A DNA stretch of 64,000 bases from Williamsia soli (GTDB lineage Bacteria; Actinomycetota; Actinomycetes; Mycobacteriales; Mycobacteriaceae), in the NCBI RefSeq assembly GCF_017377795.1, contig NZ_JAFRDR010000016.1, forward strand, positions 1 to 64,000, read 5' to 3'. Shown here piece after piece: positions 52,905 through 62,334 of this stretch. How positions within the stretch are numbered: the stretch's first letter is position 1; the number at the start of each line of letters is the position of its first letter. The translations under genes were made by a program, and so were the position numbers. Below the pieces are notes generated by a model, which saw only the letters and a list, made by a program, of their open reading frames with translations, searched no databases and was not told the origin of the DNA.

Positions 52905-52969
52905 AATTCTCCTTACGCTGCCAAAGACATCGCAACTCTTAATCCGCAGACATCAGCTAGGGGAACTTT

Positions 52970-53413
52970 GTGACCGACGGAAGCAACGCACTCGAAGCCG
53001 CACTTGCTCGCCTCGAGTGTGAACAGATCATGATGCGCTCTATGACCAACATCGACGGCCGACGTTCCGATCTGAATCTCGAGTACTTCACCGAGGATGC
53101 ACATTTCGGTGCCCGCGGGGCCGCGAACGCCGACGTGACCGGGCTCGAGGCGCTTCGCGTCGTCTCGGAGAAGCGCGACGCAAGGCCCGAACGCAACACG
53201 CTCAGCGTGGTCGCGGGCTTCGACTTCCAGTGGATCAGCAGCGACGAAGCCGAAGCGCGTGGCAACTTTGTGCGGTGGGTCGGAGAGAATCCGGCACCCG
53301 AATTGGAGCGTTGGCTCGGACGTTTTGTTCGAGTCGACGGTTCATGGAAGTTGCGGGAGATGCTGACCGAGCCGTTTCCCCCCGCTGCGCCGTTTTCGGA
53401 TGACGCGACATAG
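52970..53413 (+). CDS. SnoaL/NTF2-like protein (copy 1)
   Basis: 147 residues from GTG 52970 with AGGGGAA upstream. The NTF2-like cone fold is indicated by LECEQIMMRSMTNIDGRR, YFTEDAHFG and VAGFDFQW segments. This lineage differs from the LEH proteins at 3.5-5 kb. Members act as small-molecule isomerases, dehydratases or cyclases. It is paralogous to the protein at 55182-55592. It is first gene of the second-module operon. Confidence 0.82.
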   Translation: MTDGSNALEAALARLECEQIMMRSMTNIDGRRSDLNLEYFTEDAHFGARGAANADVTGLEALRVVSEKRDARPERNTLSVVAGFDFQWISSDEAEARGNFVRWVGENPAPELERWLGRFVRVDGSWKLREMLTEPFPPAAPFSDDAT

Positions 53414-53493
53414 GCCGAAGGCCGTATACGCGACGCACAACCGGCAATCAGTCATACACAGTCGGCGCACCGACACCAACAGGAGGAATACAA

Positions 53494-54150
53494 ATGTCAG
53501 TTGAAGAGAGCAACGAGCGTTACGTGGGCGAGACGCGTCCGCGGGGAACTGCCATCCTGCACCACGTCAACCTCAAGACCACGCGCAAAGAAGCAATGGT
53601 CGAGTGGTATGTGAAAGTGCTGAACATGCGCGTCAACGTAGACGTCGGCTTGGCAGCATTCCTGAGCAACGACCGCGCCAACCACAGGCTTGCGCTGACA
53701 ACCATCCCGGGTATCACCTTCAATGAAAACAAGCGCTTTCACGATGGTGTGCACCATACGGCCTACGAGTACGCGACATTCGACGAACTCAACGAGTTGT
53801 ACCTCCGCCTCCGTGATGAGGGAATCTTGCCCAAGGTTTGTATCGACCATCGCACCTCATGGTCGTACTACTACGAGGATCCGGACGGCAACATGCTCGA
53901 AATGCAGGTCGACGACCTGGGTGACTGGGACCTGTCCACCCAGATCATGCGAGAGACGACCTCCATCGAGAATGCGCCGGCCCACTTCTTCGGCATATCG
54001 GTCGACCCAGAGCAGATCGCCGCTGCGCGCGCAGCTGGTGCGAGCTTCGAAGAGATCAAGGAACGAACAGCCGCTTTCGAGTTCTCCACCGGGGAAGCGA
54101 AAGATTACAACACGCCCGAGATCCTCCCGGACTTCGCGGTGAAGTGGTAA
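53494..54150 (+). CDS. VOC-superfamily extradiol dioxygenase, single-module
   Basis: 218 residues from ATG 53494 with AGGAGG upstream. One VOC module is preserved. Candidate metal ligands are H23 or H24 (ILHHVNL), H87 or H88 (VHHTAYEY) and E136 (MLEMQVD). It resembles small 2,3-dihydroxybiphenyl-dioxygenase-type enzymes. It would open the ring of the catechol made by the monooxygenase at 50000. Its stop overlaps the next start (TAATG). Confidence 0.87.
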   Translation: MSVEESNERYVGETRPRGTAILHHVNLKTTRKEAMVEWYVKVLNMRVNVDVGLAAFLSNDRANHRLALTTIPGITFNENKRFHDGVHHTAYEYATFDELNELYLRLRDEGILPKVCIDHRTSWSYYYEDPDGNMLEMQVDDLGDWDLSTQIMRETTSIENAPAHFFGISVDPEQIAAARAAGASFEEIKERTAAFEFSTGEAKDYNTPEILPDFAVKW

Positions 54151-55145
54151 TGGCCGACACCATACGAGCCGCGGTGGTCGTCGCCCACGGCGGGCCGGAA
54201 GTTCTCGAACTGCAGAACATACCCGCGCCGGAACCCGCTGAGGGCGAACTCGTTGTCGAGACCACTCGCGCCGGCGTGAACTTCCGCGACATCGTCGACC
54301 GCAGGGGTGACCCGCCGGTACTGTTCTCGCCGCCTTACGTCGGTGGTCTCGAAGGAATGGGACGCGTACTCAAGATCGGTGCGGGCGTGAGCGGATACTC
54401 GGTAGGCGATCGGGTCGCGTGGGGCACGAACCCCGGGAGTTACACCGAACATGCGCTCATAAAAGCAATCAACGCTGTTCCTGTGCCGGAATCAGTGTCG
54501 GACGATCAGGCCGCGGGCGTGCTGGCCCAAGGGTTGACCGCGCACTACCTGACCACCAGTGTGCATTCCATAGCCGAGGGCGAGACGATTCTGGTCCACG
54601 CGGGCGCCGGGGGCGTGGGTGGCCTGCTGATCCAGATCGCAAAACACCGTGGGGCCACAGTGATTGCGACGGTGTCGTCACCTGACAAAGCCGAACGGGC
54701 TCGGCGCTCGGGCGCCGACGTGGTGGCGGACTACGAGAACTTCGTGCAAGTGGTTTCGGACGAGACCGACGGACGCGGTGTGCAAGTGGCGTACGACGGC
54801 GTCGGTGCGCCAACGCTCGATGGTACGCTGTCGAGTCTCGGCGTGAGAGGTCTCGGGGTCTTCTTCGGCGGATCTGGCGGCAGTCCTGAGACCCTCGATT
54901 TCAACAAACTTGCGCCTAAATCGCTCACGATCTGTCGGCCCGTACTGCCGCATTTCGTTGCGTCTGGTGAGGAACTTCGCACCCGGGCGGCGCAGCTCTT
55001 CGAGTGGATCCAATCGGGCGTGCTCGAGATTCCGATAGGCGCCACTTTCTCGTTGGCCGAGGCGGCCGAGGCGCACCGAATGGTCGAGAGTCGCACGACA
55101 ACCGGCAAGGTTCTGCTCAATACGGTCGGCTCGACCGAGCGCTGA
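54150..55145 (+). CDS. zinc-independent MDR oxidoreductase, quinone-oxidoreductase-like
   Basis: 331 residues from ATG 54150. The N-terminal GroES-like domain lacks the zinc-ligand pattern of alcohol dehydrogenases. The NADPH-binding segment is HAGAGGVGGLLIQIAKHRGA. QOR-type enzymes reduce quinones or enones with NADPH. In this operon it could reduce an unsaturated ring-fission product or recycle an oxidised catechol. Confidence 0.9.
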   Translation: MADTIRAAVVVAHGGPEVLELQNIPAPEPAEGELVVETTRAGVNFRDIVDRRGDPPVLFSPPYVGGLEGMGRVLKIGAGVSGYSVGDRVAWGTNPGSYTEHALIKAINAVPVPESVSDDQAAGVLAQGLTAHYLTTSVHSIAEGETILVHAGAGGVGGLLIQIAKHRGATVIATVSSPDKAERARRSGADVVADYENFVQVVSDETDGRGVQVAYDGVGAPTLDGTLSSLGVRGLGVFFGGSGGSPETLDFNKLAPKSLTICRPVLPHFVASGEELRTRAAQLFEWIQSGVLEIPIGATFSLAEAAEAHRMVESRTTTGKVLLNTVGSTER

Positions 55146-55181
55146 TTCGGTAGGCAAGAAGAACACTGTGAAAGGTATCCC

Positions 55182-55592
55182 ATGAGTTCTGAAACACAAG
55201 TCGTTGACGGGCTGGTATCGAGGGTGGAGTGCGAGCAGATTCTCCATCGGCTGATGATGAACATCGACCGATTCCAGTCACTGGAAAATCTCGACTATTT
55301 CACCGAGGACGTCTCCTACAAAGCCGCGGGTTGGGGTGAAGCACACGGGCATGAAGAGCTTCGGGGGGGCCTGGTGGCCCGCGACGCCATGAAGGATCGA
55401 CACACGATGAATGTGGTTGCCGGATTCGACTTCACGCTGCAGTCAGCAGACGAAGCGTCCGCAGTCGGGAACTACCTCCGGTGGGTCGCCGGCGAGTCCG
55501 AGCCGGCTGTCATGCGGTACAAAGCGATCTTCGTTCGCAAGGGCGGAACTTGGAAAGTGCGGGACTGGCTGGCAACAGGCTTTCCGGCCTGA
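55182..55592 (+). CDS. SnoaL/NTF2-like protein (copy 2)
   Basis: 136 residues from ATG 55182. It shares VECEQILHRLMMNIDR, YFTEDVSY and VVAGFDFTL with the protein at 52970, so the two are paralogues within one operon. No catalytic residue set is recognisable. They may form a heteromer or act on successive intermediates. Confidence 0.82.
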   Translation: MSSETQVVDGLVSRVECEQILHRLMMNIDRFQSLENLDYFTEDVSYKAAGWGEAHGHEELRGGLVARDAMKDRHTMNVVAGFDFTLQSADEASAVGNYLRWVAGESEPAVMRYKAIFVRKGGTWKVRDWLATGFPA

Positions 55593-55706
55593 CCCTGTGC
55601 TTTCCGGTTACACGGAACTCGAACCATCAGTTCCGCAATGGGCGACGAGGTAGTGGTCGAATCAGCGGTCACTACTTACATTTCATGATTTTAGAGAAGG
55701 TTTCAC

Positions 55707-56666
55707 ATGAGCCACCGAATCGACGTTCACAATCACTATATGGGGGAGGTCGTGTTCGACTTCTTCGCACCCTTCGTTCCGAAGGGGTTTCCGATGACAA
55801 AGTGGACCCCCGAGGCTGCGATAGAATTCATGGATCGCCACGATATCTCTACTCAGATCCTGTCGCTGCCGTTCGCGCTCATGGCGGATCCTTCGGACTT
55901 TGGTCCCACCAATTTGATACGCGACTTGAACGAAGCCTATGCCGGGCTCATCCGGGATTACCCCGGACGGTTCGGTGCCTTTGCGAGCCTGCCCTTCGGG
56001 TCCACCGACAACTCACTTGCAGAGGTGGCCTACGCGCTGGACGAGTTGAAGCTCGACGGCGTCGTCCTGACGTCGAACGTCGGAGGAAATTACTTCGGTC
56101 AGCCCTTCTATGAGCCCATCCTGGCTGAACTGGCGGACCGTGAGGTCCCAGTGTTCGTGCACCCCAACGTCTGTCCCAATTATGGGGCTGTCGGGTTCGG
56201 TCGCGTCCCATCCATCATCGAGTTCCCCCTCGACACCGCACGGAACATCACCAACGCGATCTTCAGTGGCGTGTTCAAGCGCCATCCTGGCCTCAAGCTC
56301 ATCGTCGCCCACTGCGGAGGAGCTCTCCCCACCCTGGGTTGGCGGATCGAGCAGCACGTCGGCATCGGCCACGCTCCCGATGACGCGGACATAGATGCAC
56401 AGCACGTCGCAGACGTGCTGCGCAGTCTGTACTACGAGACAGCCTTGTCCGGCAGCCCGAACTCGTTGCTACCCACGCTCGAGGTCACCGGATTCGAGAA
56501 CATTCTGTTCGGCACAGATTATGGCGCTGCGCCGGAAACCTTCATCAGCCGCAATATCGATGCGCTCACGTCCTCGTCAGCGTTGAACCCGTCGCAACTT
56601 CGCGGTGTGGAATGCGGCAACGCGCAAAAAATGTTTCCGCGTTTGAGCTCCGAAAGTCGCGTGTGA
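55707..56666 (+). CDS. amidohydrolase family, ACMSD/resorcylate-decarboxylase-like (second copy)
   Basis: 319 residues. Metal motif H8-x-H10 (DVHNHY), then FVHPNVCPNYGAVGFG, AHCGGALPTLGWR and FGTDYGAAPE with a metal Asp. It is homologous to the protein at 27964 and more distantly to the LigJ-like one. Likely a decarboxylase or hydrolase of a ring or ring-fission acid. It keeps the same partners (VOC, flavin monooxygenase, FAH) as the first copy. Confidence 0.86.
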   Translation: MSHRIDVHNHYMGEVVFDFFAPFVPKGFPMTKWTPEAAIEFMDRHDISTQILSLPFALMADPSDFGPTNLIRDLNEAYAGLIRDYPGRFGAFASLPFGSTDNSLAEVAYALDELKLDGVVLTSNVGGNYFGQPFYEPILAELADREVPVFVHPNVCPNYGAVGFGRVPSIIEFPLDTARNITNAIFSGVFKRHPGLKLIVAHCGGALPTLGWRIEQHVGIGHAPDDADIDAQHVADVLRSLYYETALSGSPNSLLPTLEVTGFENILFGTDYGAAPETFISRNIDALTSSSALNPSQLRGVECGNAQKMFPRLSSESRV

Positions 56667-56768
56667 GCCTGTATTGGCTGGATTGCTCTGCGGAAGTTTT
56701 CGTTTTCAATTTCAACCATCAACGGGGCCGGTGCCTGCCGGACCCACGACACGGAACAGGATGGATCG

Positions 56769-57632
56769 ATGCGTCTCTACAGCACCGCCGTCGGCATCGC
56801 ACGTGAAGACAGCCCCGGGCTGCTGTCCGTGCTGGATCTGGAACACAGCGACGTGGGGGACCTCCTGCGGCGGGGCGAACTGGAGGTTGCGCGGAACGCC
56901 GAGGTGAAGTCGATACACCCACTTGGGGAGTTGACCCTGCGCGCACCGGTGGCCTCGCCCGGGCAGATGTTCATCGCCGGTCTGAACTACCTCAGCCACG
57001 CCGAAGAAGCGCGGGCCATGCTCGCGGAAATGGGTAGAGAGTTTCCCGCCGTGCCGACCACACCCACGTTCGAGTTGTTGCCGACAACTACTGCGGATGG
57101 TCCGGAGTCCACCATCGAATTCCCGAACGAAGCACCCGCCCAGGTCGACTATGAGGGGGAGCTGACGGTGGTCATCGGGCGGACAGCGTCAGACGTGCCT
57201 CCAGAGCATGCGTGGGACCATGTGGCAGGCCTGACCATCGCCAATGATCTGACCGCCCGCGATGTGCAGATGCGGGCACTCACCGGCGATTCCACCGTGA
57301 CCGTGGCCGAATCGAAGAGCTACGCGACATTCAAGCCCATGGGTCCGTGCCTGGTGACTGCGGACGAGTTCAGTCTGCCGATCGACCTACGACTGCGGAC
57401 TCGGGTGAACGGCGATGTCCGACAAGACGACCGAACGAGCAACGTGCTTTTCGACTGCGCGGCATTGGTGTCGGCGCTGTCGGCTCAGCATCGGCTCGAG
57501 CCGGGCGACGTCATTCTCACCGGCACCCCGAGTGGGGCCGGAGTGTTCTCGAAGGTGTTCCTGACCGAGGGAGACGTCATCGAGATCGAGATCGACCGAA
57601 TCGGCACCCTGCGCAATCAAGTCGCGCGGTGA
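56769..57632 (+). CDS. fumarylacetoacetate-hydrolase-family protein (copy 2)
   Basis: 287 residues. FAH motifs are IAGLNYLSHAEE, DYEGELTVVIG with the metal-binding Glu pair, NDLTARDVQ and LTGTPSGAGVF. It hydrolyses or decarboxylates a 2-oxo or acylpyruvate product of ring cleavage. It is more like the classical YcgM/acylpyruvase form than the copy at 31543. Confidence 0.9.
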   Translation: MRLYSTAVGIAREDSPGLLSVLDLEHSDVGDLLRRGELEVARNAEVKSIHPLGELTLRAPVASPGQMFIAGLNYLSHAEEARAMLAEMGREFPAVPTTPTFELLPTTTADGPESTIEFPNEAPAQVDYEGELTVVIGRTASDVPPEHAWDHVAGLTIANDLTARDVQMRALTGDSTVTVAESKSYATFKPMGPCLVTADEFSLPIDLRLRTRVNGDVRQDDRTSNVLFDCAALVSALSAQHRLEPGDVILTGTPSGAGVFSKVFLTEGDVIEIEIDRIGTLRNQVAR

Positions 57633-57688
57633 TCTCTTCATGGTTCCTTTTCACGCGAGACCAACCATGAAGAAAGAAGCGTCGCACA

Positions 57689-58549
57689 ATGGTTGAAGCA
57701 AACTTCTCCGGGAAACTGTCCGGTCAAACCCTTCTGATGTCTGGCGGGAGCCGCGGAATCGGGCTGGCCATCGCCGTGCGCGCGGCCCGGGAGGGGGCCA
57801 ACATCGTATTCATGGCCAAGACCGATACCGCGGACCCCAGACTGCCGGGTACGGTTCACACCGCCGCCGCACAGATCGAGGCTGCGGGAGGACGAGTTCT
57901 GCCGATCGTCGGCGACATCCGCGACGACTCGTCGGTGACGGCAGCGGTTGAGAAGGCCGCCGAACACTTCGGCGGCGTCGACATCGTCGTCAACAATGCA
58001 TCGGCGATCTCGCTCGACGGTTTCGGAGCGCTATCGCTCAAGCGCTATGACTTGATGTCGGAGATCAATGCTCGGGGAACGTTTTCGCTGATCTCTGCGG
58101 CGTTGCCCCACCTTCTGGAGTCGCGGAGCCCCCGGGTGCTGTCGCTATCTCCGCCATTGAACCTCGACCCGAGTTGGTTCGGTGCTCATGCGCCCTACAC
58201 CGTCAGCAAATACGCCATGACGATGTTGACGCTCGGAGTGGCTGAGCAGTTCCGCGAGCAGGGAGTTCTGGCCAACTGCCTCTGGCCGGCCACGCTCATC
58301 GACACGGCAGCCGTCCGTAACGTGGTGGCGGGCGCCGGCCGGATTGCCGGTGCGCGGCGTCCGGACATCATGGCCGATGCGGCGCTCATCGTGCTGTCCG
58401 GAGGGACAGAAGAGACCACCGGTCAGTGCTACCTGGACGAAGAAGTTGTCCGGGCTACCGGGGTGGACGACCTGTCGGTGTATCTGGCCGAAGGCGTGCA
58501 GGAAGATCAGCTCGAACCGGATCTCTTCCTGGGGCGTGCCGGGGACTGA
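57689..58549 (+). CDS. SDR-family oxidoreductase, HSDL2/citronellol-dehydrogenase (AtuB)-like
   Basis: 286 residues from ATG 57689. The cofactor motif is SGGSRGIGLAIA. The active-site segment LSLSPPLNLDPSWFGAHAPYTVSKYAM has the Tyr-x3-Lys pair, and its layout recalls HSDL2/AtuB-type SDRs. It may oxidise a terpenoid or aliphatic alcohol. Carboxylase and AtuA-like genes follow, as in acyclic terpene utilisation clusters, but the whole Atu set is not present here. Confidence 0.85.
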   Translation: MVEANFSGKLSGQTLLMSGGSRGIGLAIAVRAAREGANIVFMAKTDTADPRLPGTVHTAAAQIEAAGGRVLPIVGDIRDDSSVTAAVEKAAEHFGGVDIVVNNASAISLDGFGALSLKRYDLMSEINARGTFSLISAALPHLLESRSPRVLSLSPPLNLDPSWFGAHAPYTVSKYAMTMLTLGVAEQFREQGVLANCLWPATLIDTAAVRNVVAGAGRIAGARRPDIMADAALIVLSGGTEETTGQCYLDEEVVRATGVDDLSVYLAEGVQEDQLEPDLFLGRAGD

Positions 58550-58715
58550 GCTCTGACATCGGGAGGCCCTCGAGCGGGAAGACTCTCGATGCCCTGACGT
58601 CTGGACCAGCTGGCGGTAACGCGAGACATGGGTTTCTCGGCGTTGACCAAGACGTCGAAAAGCGGTGCCGTGGCCGTTCATGGTGGGCGACAACGACAAT
58701 GATCGGAGAAAGTAC

Positions 58716-60314
58716 GTGCCAGTGATCGAATCGAGGATCGACCGCGATTCCGCCGATTTCCAGCAAGACCGGGATGCGATGCTCGCAGCCCTCCGCCCGT
58801 TCGAGGCACTGGCCGCTGCCGTTCTCGAGGCGGGCGGACCGAAGTCCGTCGACCGGCACCGAGGGCGCGGCAAGTTGATCGCGCGGGAGCGTGTCGACCT
58901 GCTCTTGGATGAGGACGCTCCTTTCCTCGAACTGTCGACCTATGCGGGGGCGCACGATCCCGAATCGCAACCGGGCGGTCGTCTCATCACGGGTATCGGG
59001 CCCATCAACGGTGTCGAATGCATGATCGTGGCAAATCAGCCTACGGTCAAAGGTGGATCCCTGAACCCCGATGCGGTAGCGAAACAGTTGCGTGCGTTCG
59101 ACATTGCGCATCGCAACCGTCTCCCGCTGGTGACCCTTGTCGAATCCGGCGGAGCAGACCTGCCGCGCCAGGCAGATACGTTCGCCTTCGGTGGCCGGAT
59201 ATTTCGGGACATCTCACGGCTGTCGGCCGCGGGGATTCCAACGATCTCCCTCGTATTCGGAAGCTCGACGGCCGGCGGTGCATACCTACCCGGAATGAGC
59301 GAGTACACCGTACTCGTGAAGAATGCCGCACACGTCTACCTGGGCGGGCCGCCATTGGTGAAGATGGCGATCAACGAGGACATCGAGGACGAGGCACTCG
59401 GCGGAGCGGAGATGCACTCCAGAACATCGGGGCTCGCCGACTATCTCGCCGATGACGAGCGGCACGCGATCCGGCTGGGACGCCAGATCGTCGGCGATCT
59501 GGGATGGCGAAAGAGTGGCCCGCCCCCCTCGTCGAGGGCTGACGAACCGATCTACGACCGCAGCGAACTGCTCGGATGCGCGCCCTCGGATTCGAAGCGG
59601 TCTGTTGAAGTCCGTGAGATTCTCGCTCGAGTCCTGGACGGTTCGCGCTTCGACGAGTTCAAGGCCGGGTACGGCACGCAGCTGGTCACGGGGTGGGGGT
59701 CCATCGCCGGGTATCCGGTGGGGGTCATCGCGAACAACGGCATATTGTTCTCCGCGGAGGCCAACAAGGGGGCTCACTTCATACAACTCGCGAATGCGCG
59801 AGACATTCCGCTCTTGTTCGTGCAGAACATCACCGGCTTCATGGTCGGTTCGGCTGCGGAGCACGGTGGGATCATCAAGGACGGCGCGAAGATGATCAAC
59901 GCGGTGTCGAACTCCACCGTCCCGCATCTGACGTTGATGGTCGGTGCATCTTACGGCGCCGGCAACTACGCCATGTCCGGGCGAGCGTATGACCCTCGGT
60001 TCGTGTTCACGTGGCCCAACCACAGGATTGCAGTCATGGGCGGCCCGCAGTTGGGCGGTGTCATGTCTATCATCCGACGGGCCGCGGCGCAGAGATCCGG
60101 CGCAGAGTACGACGAGGCGCAGGATGCCCGCGTGCGGGCCGAGATCGAGGACATGATCGACAAGCAGTCTCACGCCGCCTACGCCACTGGACGCCAATGG
60201 GATGACGGGGTCATCGACCCTCGGAACACCAGGACGATTCTCGGTCTGGCACTATCTGCGACCCATTCCGCCCCGGTGGTCGGGGCCACCCGCTTTGCAC
60301 CCTTCCGCATGTGA
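58716..60314 (+). CDS. acyl-CoA carboxylase, carboxyltransferase (beta) subunit
   Basis: 532 residues from GTG 58716 with GGAGAAAG upstream. Two crotonase-like halves are present: GSSTAGGAYLPGMSEY in the first and NITGFMVGSAAEHGGIIKDG in the second. These match methylcrotonyl- and geranyl-CoA carboxylase subunits. It transfers carboxyl from biotin to a 3-methyl-2-enoyl-CoA or similar. Operon with the biotin subunit. Confidence 0.93.
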   Translation: MPVIESRIDRDSADFQQDRDAMLAALRPFEALAAAVLEAGGPKSVDRHRGRGKLIARERVDLLLDEDAPFLELSTYAGAHDPESQPGGRLITGIGPINGVECMIVANQPTVKGGSLNPDAVAKQLRAFDIAHRNRLPLVTLVESGGADLPRQADTFAFGGRIFRDISRLSAAGIPTISLVFGSSTAGGAYLPGMSEYTVLVKNAAHVYLGGPPLVKMAINEDIEDEALGGAEMHSRTSGLADYLADDERHAIRLGRQIVGDLGWRKSGPPPSSRADEPIYDRSELLGCAPSDSKRSVEVREILARVLDGSRFDEFKAGYGTQLVTGWGSIAGYPVGVIANNGILFSAEANKGAHFIQLANARDIPLLFVQNITGFMVGSAAEHGGIIKDGAKMINAVSNSTVPHLTLMVGASYGAGNYAMSGRAYDPRFVFTWPNHRIAVMGGPQLGGVMSIIRRAAAQRSGAEYDEAQDARVRAEIEDMIDKQSHAAYATGRQWDDGVIDPRNTRTILGLALSATHSAPVVGATRFAPFRM

Positions 60315-60324
60315 GGACGACTCT

Positions 60325-62334
60325 GTGAACACCGCTCAAATCACTTCGCTACTCGTTGCCAACCGTGGGGAGATCGCCCGTAGGGTCATCCGAACGGCCC
60401 GGGGAATGGGAATTCGCACCGTCGCTGTCTACTCGGACGCCGACGCCAGAGCTCCTCACGTGTACGACGCCGACCTGGCAGTCGGGCTCGGCGGCACCAC
60501 CAGCGCCGATTCGTATCTTCGCGCCGACAAGATCATCGACGCTGCCCGTCGAACAAATGTCGATGCCATCCATCCCGGTTACGGATTTCTGTCCGAGAAC
60601 GCAGAATTCGCCGAGGAATGTGTCGCCGCCGGCATCATCTTCGTCGGACCCTCGCCGGATTCGATCCGGAGGATGGGGCTGAAGGATCAGGCCAAGACCA
60701 TCGCTCGCGAAGCAGGAGTGCCGGTTCTGCCCGACGCCGAGATCACCGGAGACGACTCCGACGAGTGGGTGGCCGCAGCGCAGAGCGTGGGGTATCCATT
60801 GCTGGTCAAGGCAATTGCGGGCGGTGGCGGAAAAGGTATGCGTCGCGTCGAGGTGGCGGACGACCTGGTTGACGCGATCAATGGCGCCCGGCGTGAGGCA
60901 ACGAGCTCCTTCGGCAATCCCAAGGTCTTCATCGAGCGCTATTTGGAGAAATCACGGCATGTCGAAGTGCAGGTCTTCGGCGATCAGCACGGCGGAGCAA
61001 TTCACCTCGGAGAGCGGGAGTGCTCAGTCCAGCGCAGACACCAGAAAGTTCTCGAGGAGGCGCCGTCACCGGTGGTCGGTCCCGAACTGCGCGAGCACAT
61101 GGGAGCCACTGCTGTGGCGTTGGTCCGGAGGCTCGGATACCTGGGGGCCGGGACGGTGGAGTACCTCCTCGATGACACCACAGGTGACTTCTACTTTCTC
61201 GAGATGAACACCCGACTCCAGGTGGAACATCCGGTGACGGAGGAAGTGACCGGCCTCGATCTTGTTGCGATGCAGTTGAGAGTCGCGCGTGGGCTACCGC
61301 TCGGGTTGAGCCAATCGGAGGTGCGCAGGAGCGGGCACGCCATCGAGGTCAGGCTCTACGCGGAGGATCCCGCGCGGGACTTCTTGCCGACGCCCGGGAG
61401 GTTGCACCTGCTCGAGTTCCCGGACACGCCGGGCCTACGGGTGGAGAACGGAGTCGCCCCCTCTGGAGAAGTTTCCGCGCACTACGACCCGATGATCGCA
61501 AAAATCATTGTGCACGCGGAAAATCGGGAAGAATCTGCGATCGCCCTCGCGGCGGCGCTCGACGCGACAAGAATTCACGGCATCGTCACCAACCGCGATT
61601 TCCTGTCGGCAGTCTTGCGTAATCGTGATTTCCTGAGCGGGGAGACGACCACCGACTTCCTCGACCGTCACGCCGAATTGTTCGACCCGCCCCGGTCGAC
61701 GCCTCAAGTTGTCCATGTGGCGGCGGCTGTTTCGGTGTCGGTGGCGATTCGTCGCCGAAACGACACCGTCACCGGGTTCGCCTCCCCGGGATTCCGGGAC
61801 ATCGCTGCACCGTTGACGACGTCAGCTGTCTGGGAGGCGATCGGCAACGACCCCGTGGTCGTCGACTACACGTTGTCGTCGGGCGCCGGAGATGCCGATC
61901 TGTTCCTGCGTGTCGACGGCGTCGAGCACACAGTGCAGCTGGTGGATCTGACGGAATCCGCTGTGCGCGTGCGATTCGAAGGAGTCGATCATCCGTGTGC
62001 GGTGACCACACACGATGATGGATCGGTGTGGGTCGACTCTCCGGCATCCAGTTCGGGCTGGCGTCCTCGCCCCAGGCTGCCCGAGACGACGTCACTCGCG
62101 GCTTCGGCTGCCGGGCCGATCAGTGAGATCCCGGGCACAGTGGTCGACGTCCTGGTCAGCGCCGGCGATACCGTCGAAGCCGGTCAGAAGCTCGTGGTGC
62201 TCGAGGCGATGAAGATGGAGCATGCCGCACTCGCGGGAGTCGGCGGCGTCGTCGAGAGTGTCAATGTCGCTGTCGGACAATACGTAGAGGCGCAGGTCGA
62301 ACTGGTGACGATCTGCGAGGGGGGACCGTCGTGA
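60325..62334 (+). CDS. acyl-CoA carboxylase, biotin carboxylase and BCCP (alpha) subunit
   Basis: 669 residues from GTG 60325 with GAGGA upstream. Biotin carboxylase domain (VANRGEIARRVIRTARGMG; ATP-grasp loop GGGGKGMRRV; EMNTRLQVEHPVTE) is followed by a linker and a C-terminal biotinyl domain with the EAMKMEH biotin site. It pairs with the beta subunit 10 bp upstream and overlaps the AtuA-like gene by 4 bp (GTGA). Confidence 0.94.
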   Translation: MNTAQITSLLVANRGEIARRVIRTARGMGIRTVAVYSDADARAPHVYDADLAVGLGGTTSADSYLRADKIIDAARRTNVDAIHPGYGFLSENAEFAEECVAAGIIFVGPSPDSIRRMGLKDQAKTIAREAGVPVLPDAEITGDDSDEWVAAAQSVGYPLLVKAIAGGGGKGMRRVEVADDLVDAINGARREATSSFGNPKVFIERYLEKSRHVEVQVFGDQHGGAIHLGERECSVQRRHQKVLEEAPSPVVGPELREHMGATAVALVRRLGYLGAGTVEYLLDDTTGDFYFLEMNTRLQVEHPVTEEVTGLDLVAMQLRVARGLPLGLSQSEVRRSGHAIEVRLYAEDPARDFLPTPGRLHLLEFPDTPGLRVENGVAPSGEVSAHYDPMIAKIIVHAENREESAIALAAALDATRIHGIVTNRDFLSAVLRNRDFLSGETTTDFLDRHAELFDPPRSTPQVVHVAAAVSVSVAIRRRNDTVTGFASPGFRDIAAPLTTSAVWEAIGNDPVVVDYTLSSGAGDADLFLRVDGVEHTVQLVDLTESAVRVRFEGVDHPCAVTTHDDGSVWVDSPASSSGWRPRPRLPETTSLAASAAGPISEIPGTVVDVLVSAGDTVEAGQKLVVLEAMKMEHAALAGVGGVVESVNVAVGQYVEAQVELVTICEGGPS

